The notes: generated from the sequence alone by a model not told the origin. DNA of 64,000 nucleotides from Cristatella mucedo (GCA_009760855.2 WPIO01000004.1:10287501-10351500); one strand, 5' to 3'; shown: positions 10,151 through 23,358, counted from the stretch's first letter. Numbers and translations are program-made.

Positions 10151-11265
10151 ACGTGAGGAATAGTAGCCGCTTTTCTTTCAGTAGCAGCACCCGGCGGAAA
10201 GGGGGGGGGGGAGGTGTAGATCTGCTGCTTCATTAGGAGGACGAGCGCCAAACGTTTGGGGCATTCAATCGTTCATACTTACTGGGAGATGGTAAGCGGC
10301 GACGGACCCATGGGCTCGCTGATGCTGTCGATGAAGCTCGAGTGGCCAGTGCAAGCTTAGTCCAGTCGTAGCTGTGGACGGCTTGCTTGTCCCGACCCCA
10401 ACCCCCGGGGTAGGGGGATTGTGCTGAACCCTCTCGATAGGGGGGAGGGCGGCTTTCGCTAGGCTGTAGCTGCTCAGCTCAAACGTTGCCACGGTTGCAT
10501 ACGCTCGCAAGGGGCTGCAGCAGCTGCTGCCGGACTCGGAGGCCTGGCCGGTGGCCAGAGAGGAGGCCTGACCGGCTGCTGTAGCCACACTCTTTCGGGA
10601 TGCCTGATGCAAGGGGCCCTTACAGGGTAATTTAGACGAATGGCTGATCTGGGCCAAGATAGCTCAGTAGATAGGCTTTGTTCTCGGACAATCGGGCACC
10701 GATCTATTCAGAGGAAGTCTGCTTTGACAAAGCTGACGTATCATCTCCAGAGACTCTAATTAAAGATCGCCCTCCAAAGGTGCTTTTTTTGCATGTTGCA
10801 GGGCTCTCGTTCGCGAGAGCCCTGCTTGTTGCTGGTGCTGGCCGAAAGCTGCATCGGCTGCCAGGTGGGCCGCTGTGCTCGGGTGCAGGGCTATCTATCG
10901 TCACGCCCCCACCCAATTACTTGGCAAGGCCCGTGGCTGTGGGCTAGCTAGCATAATAATTCTTCGAGCCCCTGGCGAAAGAGTGGTTGTTAATCGCGCT
11001 CCCACTCCCTCTTCTTGAGCACCGACTGTGGGCATCTGACTGCTGCAAGTCTTCGCTGGTGCCTAAGCGGCCGGCCAGCCTGCCTCCAGTCTGTGAGAGG
11101 CAGCCTTGTCTGTCTATGTGTGCGGGCGCTTGTTGGGAACAAAAAGGGAACAAAATTGTGGCGTCATGTTGCTATTAGCCGAATTGTTTCTTAGTGTGGT
11201 GTATGCAAGGGAGTTCGGAGGCAAACATGATTTGAAGCACCTCCTCATACGGTGAGAGATAGATA
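10151..11265. other. No gene recognised
   Basis: Moderately GC-rich DNA with a short G run at 10,200. A 16-bp inverted repeat, GCAGGGCTCTCG/CGAGAGCCCTGC, lies at about 10,798-10,825. No supported exon is seen. Confidence 0.45.
10798..10825. repeat. Perfect short hairpin
   Basis: GCAGGGCTCTCG and CGAGAGCCCTGC are separated by four bases (TTCG). It would form a stable stem with a TTCG loop. Confidence 0.6.
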
Positions 11266-11270
11266 AATGG

Positions 11271-11282
11271 GTAGAGAGAGAC

Positions 11283-11313
<31 letters not shown>

Positions 11314-11506
11314 CAGACAGAGACACAAAGAGAGAGGCAGAGAGACAGACAGGCAGATAAAGAGACAGATAGAGAGAAAGAGAGACAGATAGAGAGAAAG
11401 AGAGAGCCAGAGAGACAGAGAGAGGGGGAGGGAGGCAGAGACTGAGAGAGCATGTGGGAGAAAGACAGCAGAGAAAGGGAGGTAGGTGCACGAGAGATAG
11501 AGAGAC
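11271..11506. repeat. Purine-rich (AG/ACAG)n low-complexity tract
   Basis: Interleaved AGAGAG and ACAGAC units cover about 235 bp; the Leu/Ser-rich ORFs across it are artefacts. Confidence 0.9.
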
Positions 11507-11840
11507 ATACTGGCACTACTTTATTGCTCTGCTGCTGCAGACAGCCGGACTGGCTTCGTGACCCAGTGTGACCTTGTCCTACAGGTGTAGGCTTGCTTGG
11601 CTAGCTCACCGACTTGCAATTAGGGAATGCTGCTGGTGCTGTAATTGCAGCAGCTGCTGCTGACCACATATAGTCAGCCGGGGTCTGGTGGAAGCTGCTG
11701 GCTGGTATGTGAGGCGCCTTGATAGGTGAGTAAGGTGATGTGTGTGGAGACCGGATAGTGCCATAGTCGTGTCCCTAAAACTGAAGCACAAGGCTCCATT
11801 GTACTCTTGTATCTATGTCCGTACGTGTCCTCTCTGCACA

Positions 11841-11866
11841 CGTGTGTGTGTGTGTGTGTGTGTGTG
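11841..11866. repeat. (GT)n microsatellite
   Basis: About 13 GT units. Confidence 0.9.
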
Positions 11867-11869
11867 CAC

Positions 11870-12430
11870 GCGCGCGTGCTCGCTTGCACGAGAGCAGGCC
11901 CAGGGCCGATCCATTGCTGTCCTGCAGATGGAAATTGTCAATACGGTGCAGCCAGCTGATAGCAGCCGATAACAGCCTCTGGCGGCACTAGTCTAAACAG
12001 TGTTTGAGATGCCGTGGATGTTTGGCAGCTGGAAGGTCTCGGGGGGGGGGGTGGAGGTTTGGTGGGAGGTCTGGGGTGGTGTTGGCAGCTGGGATACTGG
12101 ATACTGCATGCTACCAGATGGATGGCAGGCATGGTTGGCGGCCAGCCTGGCAAGCCGGACGACGTCGGCAGAGCAGCAAAGCAGAGCAGTACTGGGCTCA
12201 ACCGTACCTCTGTAGCAGAGGGGCAGGGAGGGCCACCTCGCAGCAGCCAGCTGCGTAGCAGTGGCACAGAGCACAGCAGATGGCACACCTCGTGCTGCTC
12301 CCTGCTTCTATGCCTTCTCTGCTTCGCTCTGGCCTGACTCCTTGCCGTTCCACCACGACGAGGGTCCTTCCGCTGCAGCCGCCCGCATCAGCTGCTAGGC
12401 ATTAGCATTGTTTGCCTCTGACCTACCTGA
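11870..12430. other. No gene recognised
   Basis: GC-moderate sequence with short G runs near 12,041. ORFs are open in several frames but have no recognisable product. Confidence 0.4.
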
Positions 12431-12722
12431 AATCCTTTGGAGACCGTGCCTTTAGTTCATGTGATCCCAAAGTGTAGGACTCACTCCCAAACGATGCCAC
12501 AACATCCCCTGATCTGAAGATGTTACAAAAGGGCTAAAAATCTGTTCCTCCCAGCATCTGTTGGGTCCCCATCTAATTGTCCTTCATGAGCTTATGCATG
12601 CTGATACCGTGCATGGTATCACTAAGCGATTGAAGCGATTTCTTTGCAGCATATCAGAAGTGCCTAGAAAGAAGTTGAGTTCTCTTAGGTGCTTTACTAT
12701 TGTTGTATAATTATTATAGTTA
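12431..12722 (+). mobile_element. LINE family A 3' fragment
   Basis: RT C-terminal remnant (CTTTGGAGACCGTGCCTTTA, as in FGDRAF), then CTTCATGAGCTTATGCATGC, CAGAAGTGCCTAGAAAGAAG and an ATTATTATAG tail. Confidence 0.82.
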
Positions 12723-13050
12723 TGCCGAGCCATCTTCGTGCCGCGCCACGTTCGTCGGCACCTGCGTGCTTCTCACTCACTCAACATGCCCATGTGAGTG
12801 CTTGTTGCCAGCATGCGTCCTCGTTTGCCCCGAGCGAAAAGCCATCGCCATCTAGTTTACCATCAGGCAGCAGCTGTGCAGCAGGATTCCCCCACCACCT
12901 CTACTCCTCCACCTCTCCCCCACCTCTGCAGGCAACGTGGAGGCGGTTCTCTTGTTTGCAACCCTGCTGCTGCTGCTCCTCTTTCATGCTGATGCTGGGC
13001 TCCAAGCAGCGGCGAGCTTATTGCCGAGCTCGTGCTGTCCTCTTCTTTCT

Positions 13051-13078
13051 CATTCTCTCTCATTCTCTCTCATTCTCT

Positions 13079-13165
<87 letters not shown>
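13051..13165. repeat. (CATTCTCTCT)4 followed by (CT)n
   Basis: Four 10-bp CATTCTCTCT units grade into about 40 CT units. Confidence 0.92.
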
Positions 13166-13170
<5 letters not shown>

Positions 13171-13524
13171 TCTACACACTGGTTCGTTGCCGGTGCATTA
13201 GTCCTAATTGAAGTACATGCTGGAGTAATCCCCTGGGAGTGTACCACCTGTCGTATTTTGTCAGAGGACAGCACCTGCTCCAAGTAAGTCTTCGGCTGAC
13301 CAAAGGCACTTGGGTTGCCACTGAAACCGCCGTGACCACTGTTACCACCACCACCACCACTCTACTGCTGCTGCCTCCTCTACCGAAGCCCCCCCCAGCC
13401 CCAAATGCAAATGCAACGTTCCTTACGTTGTATGCCTTACCCTCCGGTAGGGCCGATTAGTATGCTTCAGGGGCTGGCAACTAACGCCTACGTGACTTGT
13501 GGATGCCTTCCTTTTGGCTAGCTT

Positions 13525-13613
13525 ATAATAATGATGATCATATACATTTTTGTATGACCTTCAGAGAACTGAATCTCTTTCTAAGCAGTTTACAGATGCT
13601 GTATTAAAAGCGT
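13525..13613 (-). mobile_element. LINE family A 3' end fragment
   Basis: TAATAATGATGAT tail followed by AGAGAACTGAATCTCTTTCT and TTTACAGATGCTG. Confidence 0.7.
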
Positions 13614-14742
13614 TACCTAGTGATTGGTTATGCTGTTAGCCGGACAGATGCTGCCAAAAAACATCACGTGCTCTGTATTTTCGTGGCATGAGCAGGCTCA
13701 AGTTGGAAGATACAAGGGGAGGAGCTGTAGCATGTACAGGGAGGTGCATGCATGCATTTCTTGCAGTGAGCAGACCGGTGTGGAGCCGTGGCAACTCTTG
13801 CAATACTTGCTTGAGCAGGTATAGCGATGAGCACTAGGAAGAATCAAGATTGCCAAATTTGGCGACAATACGAATCTGCCGATTGACCGATGGCCCAACA
13901 CTCTAGAAGACACGACCATCTTGGCATTTTCAATGTGTGCTTAGCTGTGCTTGTTCAGTGGAGGCCAGCATGAAGGCCTAACCTGGTCTCAGGAATGGGT
14001 GTGGCCTGGGCTGCTATTAGTGTGTAAATGGCACATTCCTTCGATCTGATCTCAATTGCTAGTCTGGGCTGCTTCTAGACCTGTCAGCAGTCTCACGGCT
14101 ATAGGCTGCCTAGCCAGCCCTGAAGTGCAGGCAGGATGTGTGGATGCAATACTTCTGTATGACTTGAATCAGCTAGCGTCTGATTGGTGGGACTCTTGCC
14201 CAACTGACCACGAAAGCCGCAAAGGCTGAACTGCACTAACCGAAAGCTTCTCAGACTCCTCAAAGGTCTATATTGTCTTGACTAACCTCAGTTCCTCGAT
14301 TGGCCTGCAAAGGGTTTGTGGATACACTTAAGCTGGTGAGTACAAATTGTTTGTGTACACACAGTTAGTCTGCAGCCTGGTTTGTACTAACTACGTGCCA
14401 CTTTCTCACACTCTGTTCCCATCTCTACCTGTTTTCCCTTTTACTCTCTTCCTCTCAGATCTTTTCAGTCAGTCGCCGTCGTTTCATCTGTGCTCTCACT
14501 CTTTTTGTCGTGCGTGAGCTTTGTGTCCTGTCAATGTTCGGTCAAGGGCAGTGAGCAGGTAACCAGGCCAAAGCAATGCCCTGCTGTAGATAGATTGTGA
14601 TTTACTCACTTCCTGTGGAGAGGCTGCTTCCTGGTCAAAGAACAGGTCTTTCATTCTGTTGAGCCTAACGAGTTGCAGACTTGCCAGGTGTAACTGGCTG
14701 CTAGGTGGTAGTCTCACGAGATGCAACAGCTTCAGTGACACT
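13614..14742. other. No feature recognised
   Basis: No exon-like or repeat-family signal is seen. Confidence 0.4.
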
Positions 14743-14824
14743 AAGCCGTCTGGCTGGCTGTTTTTAGTGCATGCCGCTGGTGGAAGCCGTCTGGCTGGCT
14801 GTTTTTAGTGCATGCCGCTGGTGG
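14743..14824. repeat. Perfect 41-bp tandem duplication
   Basis: The unit beginning AAGCCGTCTGGCTGGCTG at 14,743 is repeated without mismatch from 14,784. Confidence 0.95.
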
Positions 14825-14879
14825 TGCATAGCTGAGTTTAATGTATCTCAGTCACTTCACAAAGCCGCAAGGACTAAGC

Positions 14880-15500
14880 ACGTGTTATGCTGGAGAGTTT
14901 TCTATTTCCAAGCATAAGCAGCTTTCTGTGCACATATGGTCGCCAACAGACTTTGTCTCGAAGCAACAAAGACAAAGTGACAAGCATTGCTGAGTCAGGA
15001 TTGCAGTTGAGGAATTGAGTAAAGAAAAAATACTAGCTGATTTAACAGCCTCTTTCTGTATAGTGACCAAAGAGCCTTAAAGGCCTTCACCACCCGTTGC
15101 TTGCAGTGGCAATAAAGGATCGCCCACCGAAGAATTCGAACCCACGACCTCGGGACGTAGGTCGTGAAGAGCAACCCCTTTACCTAGTGTGCCATCTTGG
15201 AAGTAGCAGCTTAGGATCGCTGGAAAGGATACCCAGTAGTCGGCAGCAGGAGAGCACGTGTTGTTGCGTAAGAATTGTGGAAGTGGTTCCTCAGCACAGA
15301 AGCTTCCTGGGCCAATGGTCTTTAAGCATAGGATTAGCACAGCTAATTTATTGTCCATACAGGACCTGAGAGCACGAGGAGGCTGAAACTGGTGCAGCAG
15401 TTCAGCTAGGTATCACGGAGCCAAGCTATGGCAGGTCTTGTGGATCAGTGTATTACTGCGTTTACATGGCAGACTTTCCTCCTAGTTATGACGTGTACAG
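14880..15500 (-). mobile_element. LINE family B copy, split by a SINE
   Basis: The 3' part (GCTGGAGAGTTTTCTATTTC to GGATTGCAGTTGAGG) and the RT C-terminal part (GCGTAAGAATTGTGGAAG, FLRNNTCSPAADY) lie either side of the SINE at 15,031-15,198. Confidence 0.75.
15031..15198 (-). mobile_element. tRNA-derived SINE, family 1
   Basis: Minus copy with B-box complement GAATTCGAACCC and hairpin sequence ACGACCTCGGGACGTAGGTC. It is inserted into LINE family B. Confidence 0.85.
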
Positions 15501-15892
15501 GAGATTCTCTGGCCGACTTAGTCCCGCCCCACAGCCAGTGCTCTAATCAGGGAGGCTGGTATGAAAGGGTTTCCCCGGAAAGACGCCAAGCCAACGCCCC
15601 CAGAAGTTGAGTTTGCCGCTGCAGTCATCATTGTATGAGACTAATATAAATAAAAGGAAGATGAGCATTAAAAAAAACTGTTTCAGGAAAGGGAGCAGCA
15701 CTAAGTAATGTGTGCCGTTACAGGTGTGTGGGTGTATAGTGCTAAGTAATGTGCGCCGTTACAGGTTTGTTGGTGGATTTGATAAACAGATGCTCAGGGT
15801 CTTCTATTTAGAAACCGCTGAAGCCTTTGTTACTACGCATAAGCATCCCATATTAAGGACTGGCTCTGAATGCCTCAATCTAATTCGACCCT

Positions 15893-16068
15893 ACTAGCTG
15901 ATTTAACAGACTCTTTTGTAAAGTGACAGAAGAGCCTATACGGCTATCACTACCACTTGCAGCAGAGATAAATAATTACCCACTGTAGGATTCGAACCCA
16001 CCCCCCCCCCGACCTCGGGATCTAGGTCGTGAAAAACCAACCGCCTTACCTAGTGTGCCATCACGGCT
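15893..16068 (-). mobile_element. tRNA-derived SINE, family 1
   Basis: Minus copy with CTAGCTGATTTAACAG, GGATTCGAACCC followed by an expanded C run, and GTGTGCCATCACGGC. Confidence 0.85.
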
Positions 16069-17040
16069 TACCTACGAACATCAGCTATTTTTATTTCGAC
16101 CGTGGGGTGTATGTGCCGAGCCCCGGGTTTTGATTGATCGGCTGGACCAACAAGGACCAAAAAGTAGAGACAGATTCTCCTTCATAAGAGTCTGCAGACT
16201 TGACTCCCCTCAAATGTTGTGACGTAGTAGCCCAAATCTGTGGGAACAAGAGGTCCAAATCTATGCAGAAGTCGGCCGTGTAAACGAAGCTTGAGAACTT
16301 TTCTCCGCATAAAACATTCGGTCGTAAAGCATTCGGTCCACGTCCTCCTCCCCACTCCCCTAGCACTTGGATGGATGCCTGCCACCTATATGACATTTAT
16401 TTGTACAGCGCAGCCTCAAGAGAACGAGATCTGTTTCTAGGCAACTTGCAAATGCTGGAAAGATAGCACTTCTATTGCTTGGTGATGAACTGACACCGGC
16501 TCCAGTTGGCTGCCCCGTTAGGGTGGTGCTACCTGCTTTGGCTGCATGGGACGATGCTATTTGGACCAGCACAATGAGCAGCCAGTACAGTGGGCTGTGT
16601 GTGTGTGCTCGCGCCTTTTCTCTGTCAGCTGACAGGTCCGACTGACCTGCTCGCCATGACTTGACCTGCCGGGTTAGCTAGCTTTTGCAATGCCTGCTGA
16701 TGGCCGATGTCGGTGAGTGGCTGTAAGCATTGCAAGCGCTCGGGAGAGCGTCCTAGCTAACTGTGCCTGTGACAGTGCACAGCAGGGAATGACGGGCTTC
16801 GTGAAACCTGTGCTGCTATCTATGCCACATTACGTGGACTCGAATGGCTGTCTTGTTTTCAGGCTGCCCTGCTAGAAAGCTGCCGACCTGCACACGGCAG
16901 GCCTGGGATGGATGCCCTGGAGATGGTACTTCATTGAGTTCTTTCTCATCGTCTTGCTCATTCTAGTTGGTATTATGCATTGGGTTAAGGAGGGGGTTTA
17001 AAGTAATATGAAGGGCATGCTGGACCGTGATAGTAGAAGA
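16069..17040. other. No gene recognised; one LINE tail remnant
   Basis: A LINE family A tail remnant lies at 16,390-16,465 in minus orientation (AGAACGAGATCTGTTTCTAG). Nothing else is recognised. Confidence 0.45.
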
Positions 17041-17190
17041 TCAGGTGCTCGCTCTTCACGACCGAGGTCGTGGGTTCGAATCCTGCGGTTGGGCGATATC
17101 CTTTATTGGAAACGTTAAGCGGTGGTGATAGCCGTTAAGGCTCTTCTGCCGCAATACAAGCAAGGCTGTTCAATCAGCTAACATTTCTAT
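17041..17190 (+). mobile_element. tRNA-derived SINE, family 1, 5'-truncated
   Basis: It contains GACCGAGGTCGTGGGTTCGA, then GGTGGTGATAGCCGTTAAGG and GGCTGTTCAATCAGCTAAC. Confidence 0.8.
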
Positions 17191-17722
17191 TGACACTTGC
17201 CCAGGCCATCTTGAACCAACCCAAGTCATTTGCTAGTGTTTTCCGTGAGGCTTGTCGTTCCAAGAACGGTGGACTGTGATCCGATTGAGCATGACCTCTT
17301 TCTTGATCAGCAGCTGTTTGGCCTCTAGCCATTCCTCATAAGACGCCGCTGCTGCTGCTGGTGTAGAAATCACGAAATCGAAACTGCCCAATCAACTATC
17401 CTTTATAATTGCTCGTCTTGTAGCTACTCGTAAAGCACCGTGCTGGAGTCCTGCAGCCTGACTAGGCAGCCTGTCCATTTTGACTTGTCATTTTTGTCGG
17501 CCTCACCTGTAGCCTAATGAAAAGTAAACAAAGGCTTTGCGGTGGTCCTTAACGTGCTGTTGGTCGGCAACCAACCCAGCCTAACGGTTAGCTGCCCCTT
17601 CGGATCAGGTGCTGGGTGGCTTGACCTGCTAATCCGTTCCAGCTGGTCTAGGGGAATAGCTTGTGAGAGAAGTGGGAATAGCTTGGGAGTTGAGAGCTTG
17701 TGGAGTGTTTTAATGAGTGCTG

Positions 17723-17724
<2 letters not shown>
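17191..17724. other. No feature recognised
   Basis: No supported exon or repeat. Confidence 0.4.

Positions 17725-17809
<85 letters not shown>
17725..17809. repeat. (GA)n microsatellite
   Basis: About 42 GA units. Confidence 0.95.
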
Positions 17810-17811
<2 letters not shown>

Positions 17812-18063
17812 GTATGCACACAGTGCATACACTCCATTCTCCCAACCGTAGTAGTTCATGCGACTTGCTGGTTGCTGCTGTTGTGGACCATTCCAAGTTG
17901 CAAGCTGTGTCCATTTGAGCTTGGGGGCAGCTTCATCAATGTGACAATTACCAGCCTATTGCGTCACTGTTTGGCACCTCTCAGTAAGTGGCTGTCACCT
18001 GCCCCATTTGGCTGACCAATGGCTTGTCTGTCGTGAGTGCTGCGATCGTCACATCAAACAATA

Positions 18064-18226
18064 TTTATTAGCTGATTTAACAGCCTCATTTGTATAGCAG
18101 AAGAAGAGCCTTAACGGCTATCACCACCACTCGAATTTGGCAATAAAGGATCGCCCACTGAAGGATTCGAACCCACGACCTCGGTCATGAAGAGTGAGCA
18201 CCTTACCTCTGGGGCTATCACGGCAC
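18064..18226 (-). mobile_element. tRNA-derived SINE, family 1
   Basis: Minus copy with TTAGCTGATTTAACAGCCTC, GGATTCGAACCC and ACGACCTCGG; the tRNA head is diverged. Confidence 0.82.
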
Positions 18227-18228
18227 AT

Positions 18229-18815
18229 AGCACTTCTCCCCGACCTGCACTGGCTCCTAGACAAACGGCATATCGACTTAAAGGTTCTGTCACTCACTCT
18301 TAGATCCCTCCATTCTCTGGCTCCAGCCTACCTATCAGATCTACCCCCACCAGGCTATGCATTGTTCCACTGCTGTTCTGGCTCAAATCATATAGCTATG
18401 CCTCAAGCCAACCACAAATTCTTTGGAGACTGTGCCTTTAATTTGTGTGCTCCCAAAGCCTGGAACTCACTCCCGATGGACGTCACGACTTCGCCGGATT
18501 TGACGACATTTAAAAAGTAGCTACAAATGCACCTGTTTCAGAGCATTTGATAGGTCCCTGTGATTGGTCCTTTGTATGCTTATGCACCGTGACACTGTGC
18601 ATGTTACCATTAACCGCATGTGCGTATTGACACTTAGCATGTTACCTCTAACCATATTATGCATGTTGACACCGTGTTGACATACATGTTACCAGTAACC
18701 AAAGGATGATGCTTCCTTTACAGCATATGTAAGGTGCCTAGAAAGAGATTAAATTCTCTGGGGTGCTATAGAAATGTATAATCATCATTATTATTATTGC
18801 TATTGTTGTTAATAT
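18229..18815 (+). mobile_element. LINE family A copy, RT C-terminus and 3' end
   Basis: It encodes DLHWLLDKRHIDLKVLSLTL, RSLHSLAPAYLSDLPPPG and APKAWNSLPMDVTTSPDLTT, the C-terminal end of an L2/CR1-type reverse transcriptase. The 3' UTR with GCATGTTACC blocks and an ATTATTATTATTG tail follows. Confidence 0.87.
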
Positions 18816-21062
18816 CATGTAAAGAATATCAGTATAGCTGAAAGTACTTGAGTTGCAGAACTCGTTGACCTGGAACTCGTGACACACAGCCTGCCTGTAG
18901 GCTTGTATGGTAGAGCCTTTAGGGGGAGGGAGGGAGAAAGGCTGAGGGTTAAGGGCACCAGACCCACTCGAAGAAGTGCGAAACTCACACGTGTGGTGCT
19001 GGAGCCTTGGGTCATGGTATGGACCGGCATTCAGCAGCTCTTGCGATGTTGTTTCTATCACTTTTCAGCAGCATGACAGCTGTATTAATAATTTGCATCA
19101 TTGATCAATCTGAACTGCTCGGCGCCGCTTAAGAGGAGCGTGCACATAGGTATGTTGGGTATGGGTGCTGTAGACTGCACACACATGCAAGCTGCACAGC
19201 TGCCAGCAGCTGTCCTAGGTGGCTTATTAATTTTGCCCACTATATGCCATCCCCCAGACATAACTATGACAAGTAATGTCTTTATGCCAGAAAACCAAGT
19301 ATCTTTGACTGGTTATAGCAGTAGCATTACGAGCCACAGCTGGCTGAGGCAGCCAACTTCCTCCGGGGAGAGCAACCGATTGGGAGACCAGCTGTTCTAG
19401 AACCAAGCACCTCTCCATTCTCAGGTGGCTGCCACCAGGCAGCCAGGCTCCTCGCGTCTGCCGATCATTTCAGCGACAATGACCTGCTGGACTGGATGCA
19501 GCCACGGCTGGCCTGGGTAGCTGTAGCTGCATGCAGGCAGCATCGCATCGATCCATTCACCGACTAGGGAGCACATCATTACTGGCTAGTGTATTATCTC
19601 CCAGTTGCATGCTGTATTCGAGGAATGGTGCAATATAAGAAAATGGACGCAGTATTAATACGTGTTTTGCGAGTAAAGCACGTCCACTTACCTGGTGATG
19701 CCAGGAGCTGTGTGGGGATCGAGTAGATTCCTGGTACGAGCCCGCTCCATGTGAGGAGGAGGAAGAGGTGGCACATAAGTGTGCTCATTTAAGCTGTGGG
19801 TTCTTGTGAAGTGCTACTCGTGCCGTCCGTGTCTGTAGTAATAGTAGTAGTAGGCTCACCTGATGCGATGAGCTCCTTGCGTTGTGCAATTGCATTGGGA
19901 TGTTTTTGAAAATTAGTGATGCACCGGAACATTAGTCTCGTGACTATACGTCAACCCAGCTGGGCAATTGTATAGTCGTGTACGAGCAAAGCGGACAGCT
20001 AGCCGGAGCATGTATGCTAGCCGAGCTGCTGCAACGTCTGTTTACGCATGAAAAAGGTGCCCACATCCTAACTGGCCCTCTATCAGGCCAACCAACTCAC
20101 AAGCCAAGTCCACTGTACTGGGGTCGAAAATCCGACAGCAAAGGATAAAAAGGCATTGGGTGGTGGCTTGCTTATTGATACATTTTGAAACAATCTAATC
20201 TCATTGCTTATATATCAACACTATAGGCTTGTCATGCAATTGGCTTTCATAGCTGGGCTATTGGCAAAAATTAAAACTTTCCTGAAGCATTGGCTTTCAG
20301 CCGTCCTTTCAGTTAATGAAGGGACTAAATGTGTTCGTACTACTGCAAATTCTAGATCTTCGGATAGTCACGGTAAACTACATTGTACTAGTATCTTCAT
20401 TGTTAGCAGCACCGGTGCATTTGCAGGTTAATTAAGAGAAGTCCTCGACTTGCTGTTTAGTTGCCTTGCATGCTCGTGGACTGGACTGGTGTAAAAGTGA
20501 AGTCACGGTGGGCTGATTTAGAAGCTTCCATGTACCTCGAAGTGACCGACGGTGAGCCCTAGCGGCCATCGCACCTAGCCCTGCTCCTCGAGCCGAAGGG
20601 CAGATCATTCTAGACTTTAGACCTAGGGACCGGCACAGGTCATTTAACCCCAGCAGCTGAGGAATAGCATGTGGTCAGTGTTTCTCCCTTTACTGATTTA
20701 GGAGACACAAATTCTACTCGAGGAACGAAATTCTCTTGTCCCTTGGTATTGCTATTGTCTGGGTATACAGTTTTCGAATGTTGCTGCATTCGTAATAAGT
20801 CACCTACTTATCCGATATTGCTGCTGCTGCTGCTTGTACTCGTGCTGTGACGCCGAGGAGCTCACACACACAAGTGTGTGTCACCATTCAGCATTCTTAT
20901 CTGGCCGGCCGTGCATGACTGAAATTACTTTCTTGAGGCCTCACAACTGGGTCCGTGTTTAGCCGTGGCAGAGTAGGTGATGCATAGTCATGAATACTTC
21001 GCAGCAATAGCTTTTTCGAAAACCTCGTTGTAGGACTTGGTAAAGGTCGATCTCAGCCCACC
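18816..21062. other. No gene recognised (possible adducin 5' flank or 5' UTR intron)
   Basis: No repeat family or exon is recognised. A (CTG)-rich patch lies at 20,818-20,835. If the adducin promoter is proximal it would lie at the end of this segment, but no core element is clear. Confidence 0.35.
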
Positions 21063-21135
21063 ATGGCGTCAGCAATTGTTGCCTCGAGCTTGCCAAACGG
21101 TCCAGCACCGGGCCAGAGATTCGTTGACTCGATAG
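21063..21135 (+). CDS. ADD1: Adducin coding exon 1 (start codon)
   Basis: The start was chosen because the ATG sits in a near-ideal Kozak context (CCCACCATGG). The exon encodes 24 residues ending QRFVDSI plus one base, then a strong donor (G|GTAAAG). The phase-1 end joins exactly to exon 2, giving FVDSIDPEDPARA, which aligns with the vertebrate FDRVDENNPE leader. A possible acceptor (GATCTCAG) lies 6 bases before the ATG, so the 5' UTR may continue in an upstream noncoding exon. Confidence 0.82.
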
Positions 21136-22586
21136 GTAAAGAGTACCGCACGCGAGAGTGTCCTCGGTCGACGGCGGCGCCGGCCAACTCTTGCTCGCTT
21201 GGTCGCTGGCCGGCCTCACGACTGTGTTGGGCCCGCGAGCTTGCCGCCGCCCAGGCCACCGGTTACTTTCTTGTCATTCTGTCTGTGCTCCAGTCCACTT
21301 TCCAATGCTACTGCTTCTGCCGCCCGAACGGTTTCCGGGTCGTGTTGCTTCAGTTGCAGCCTGCTGCTTTTAAGCACACCGTGCTCAGAGTTCTGCCTGC
21401 TCCCTCGTGGGCTCCTGGTGGTGGTTGGGTGAAGCTGGCCACGTGGTCAGTGACCTCGTTGCCAACTAGCGCTCTCTCGTCAGCCGATTGGGCCACTGTT
21501 CGAAGTGGAGTTCGAGCTGTCGATGGTGATACGATGGCATGGCCTCCAACATAGGCCGCCTGCTGCCGAGGCGACCTGTTGGTGCTGCCCACAGCTTTCC
21601 AGTGAACTTTGGGCTCTGTGCCCTGCACCCTGGGCCTGGGACCGGCCGTGTTTGCTTGCTCCGGGTCAACTCGGTGTGGCTGAACGCCAGAGCTGCCCGA
21701 ATTACCAAGGAGTGACCCGATCGCTGGGCCAGGTGATGACAGCTGATTCAGCCTTCCTGAGTCGTCCTAAACCCTAAACCGTAGCCAGCCAGACACCGGA
21801 CAGCTGCCTGCATGAAGAGCCCCACCCCTTCTCCTACAAACGTACAGAGAGCTCATCGTGAGCTTTTGGAATTGGGCAAGGTCAGTCTGAACGACTGTTT
21901 TAAGTTCGGTTGTACTACGATGAATCTCTTAATATTCAGACTTCTCGTTGAAGACTTCCTGTTACTAGAATGGGGTCATGCAGATGGGACCAAGTTCTGG
22001 CAGTTTGAGTGTGCTATCGTATGCTGCATGTTGCACGGCTCCTTGTGTACTCATCTGCTATTACATTATGCCGTTCTGCCTGATTAATATGCTGCTATGA
22101 TGACAGTACTTGCAAAACCCACCTGGGGGTCTTTTCCTGGTGGAATGCCTGTCTTAGAAGGCCCACCCACAAGTGTCAGTGCCACCGGATAAAAGGCTGG
22201 GAACCAGAATGAGCCTTGTTTTTGTTGTTGCGCCTTTGGCAACTAGTCAAGCATGGTTGGATTTGAAACACTTCCTGCATGTCCGAAACTGAATTGTCGA
22301 TTACCAATTACTCTTGTACTTTCTAATTTGTAGTTCATTTAGTTTAGACAGCTCTCTGCCTGCACGGAATAGTGCTGCCTCAGTGTTCTTTTTAGTGATA
22401 GATGGCAGCTGACAGCTCAGCTTAAGCAGTGAAACTCATGCATGTCTGGTGCATCTCAGTAGAGCTCTCCATTAGCCAATCAGGATGAGCCGGGAACTGA
22501 TCAAAGCCGCGTCCAACTTAGTTTTGCTTTGCTCAAAGTATGGCAGGGTCCTCATCCTCCTTCTGTACCCTACTCAGCATACTTGC

Positions 22587-22654
<68 letters not shown>

Positions 22655-22672
22655 ACGTGTGTGTGTGTGTGT

Positions 22673-22708
<36 letters not shown>

Positions 22709-22790
22709 CTGTGTGTGTGTGTGTGTACCTGTGTGTGTGTACCTGTGTGTGTGTGTACGTGTGTGTGTACGTGTGTGTGTACGTGTGTGT

Positions 22791-22838
<48 letters not shown>

Positions 22839-23358
22839 ATGTGTGTGTGTTGTCTGTGCGCTCGCATGTGTGTGTCTAGGTGTATGTTTTTTGGCACATT
22901 TTTTGGAGGTGACTAGCTGATATATGGCTTGAGGGGGACCTACTTATAAACTTGCTTGTAATTGTCCAGTGGATCACTATTATTGATTGGACTGACCTGT
23001 CTGCGGATCTCTTCCGTGATGGCATTCCAAGACCATCTCGACTTACCTGTACTTATCAGCAGACGATGCTGCAATGTGGACCTCCATTGCTCTATGGCTG
23101 GCTGCACCAGGCAGCTGCTTCCGAGGCCGTGCTGTTCATGCTTATTTTATGCACGCTCGGTCGAGCAGTGTCTGGTCTTAAATTACCCGTGTGAATGAGC
23201 AAACGACAATTTTCGGTCATTTATATACATAGAGGAGTATGGCTGTATGCCCCATCTAGCAACCCGGTTGCATCCTAGAATAGCTTGCTGCAATATAGGT
23301 GCACTTTTTGTAGGCCACCCTGTGTCCATTTTCCTCCCCCTTCTATCATCCCCTCTCT

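Noticed and set aside
22574-22916. Cys/Val- and Thr/His-rich ORFs
   Set aside because: Translations of a (GT)n microsatellite.
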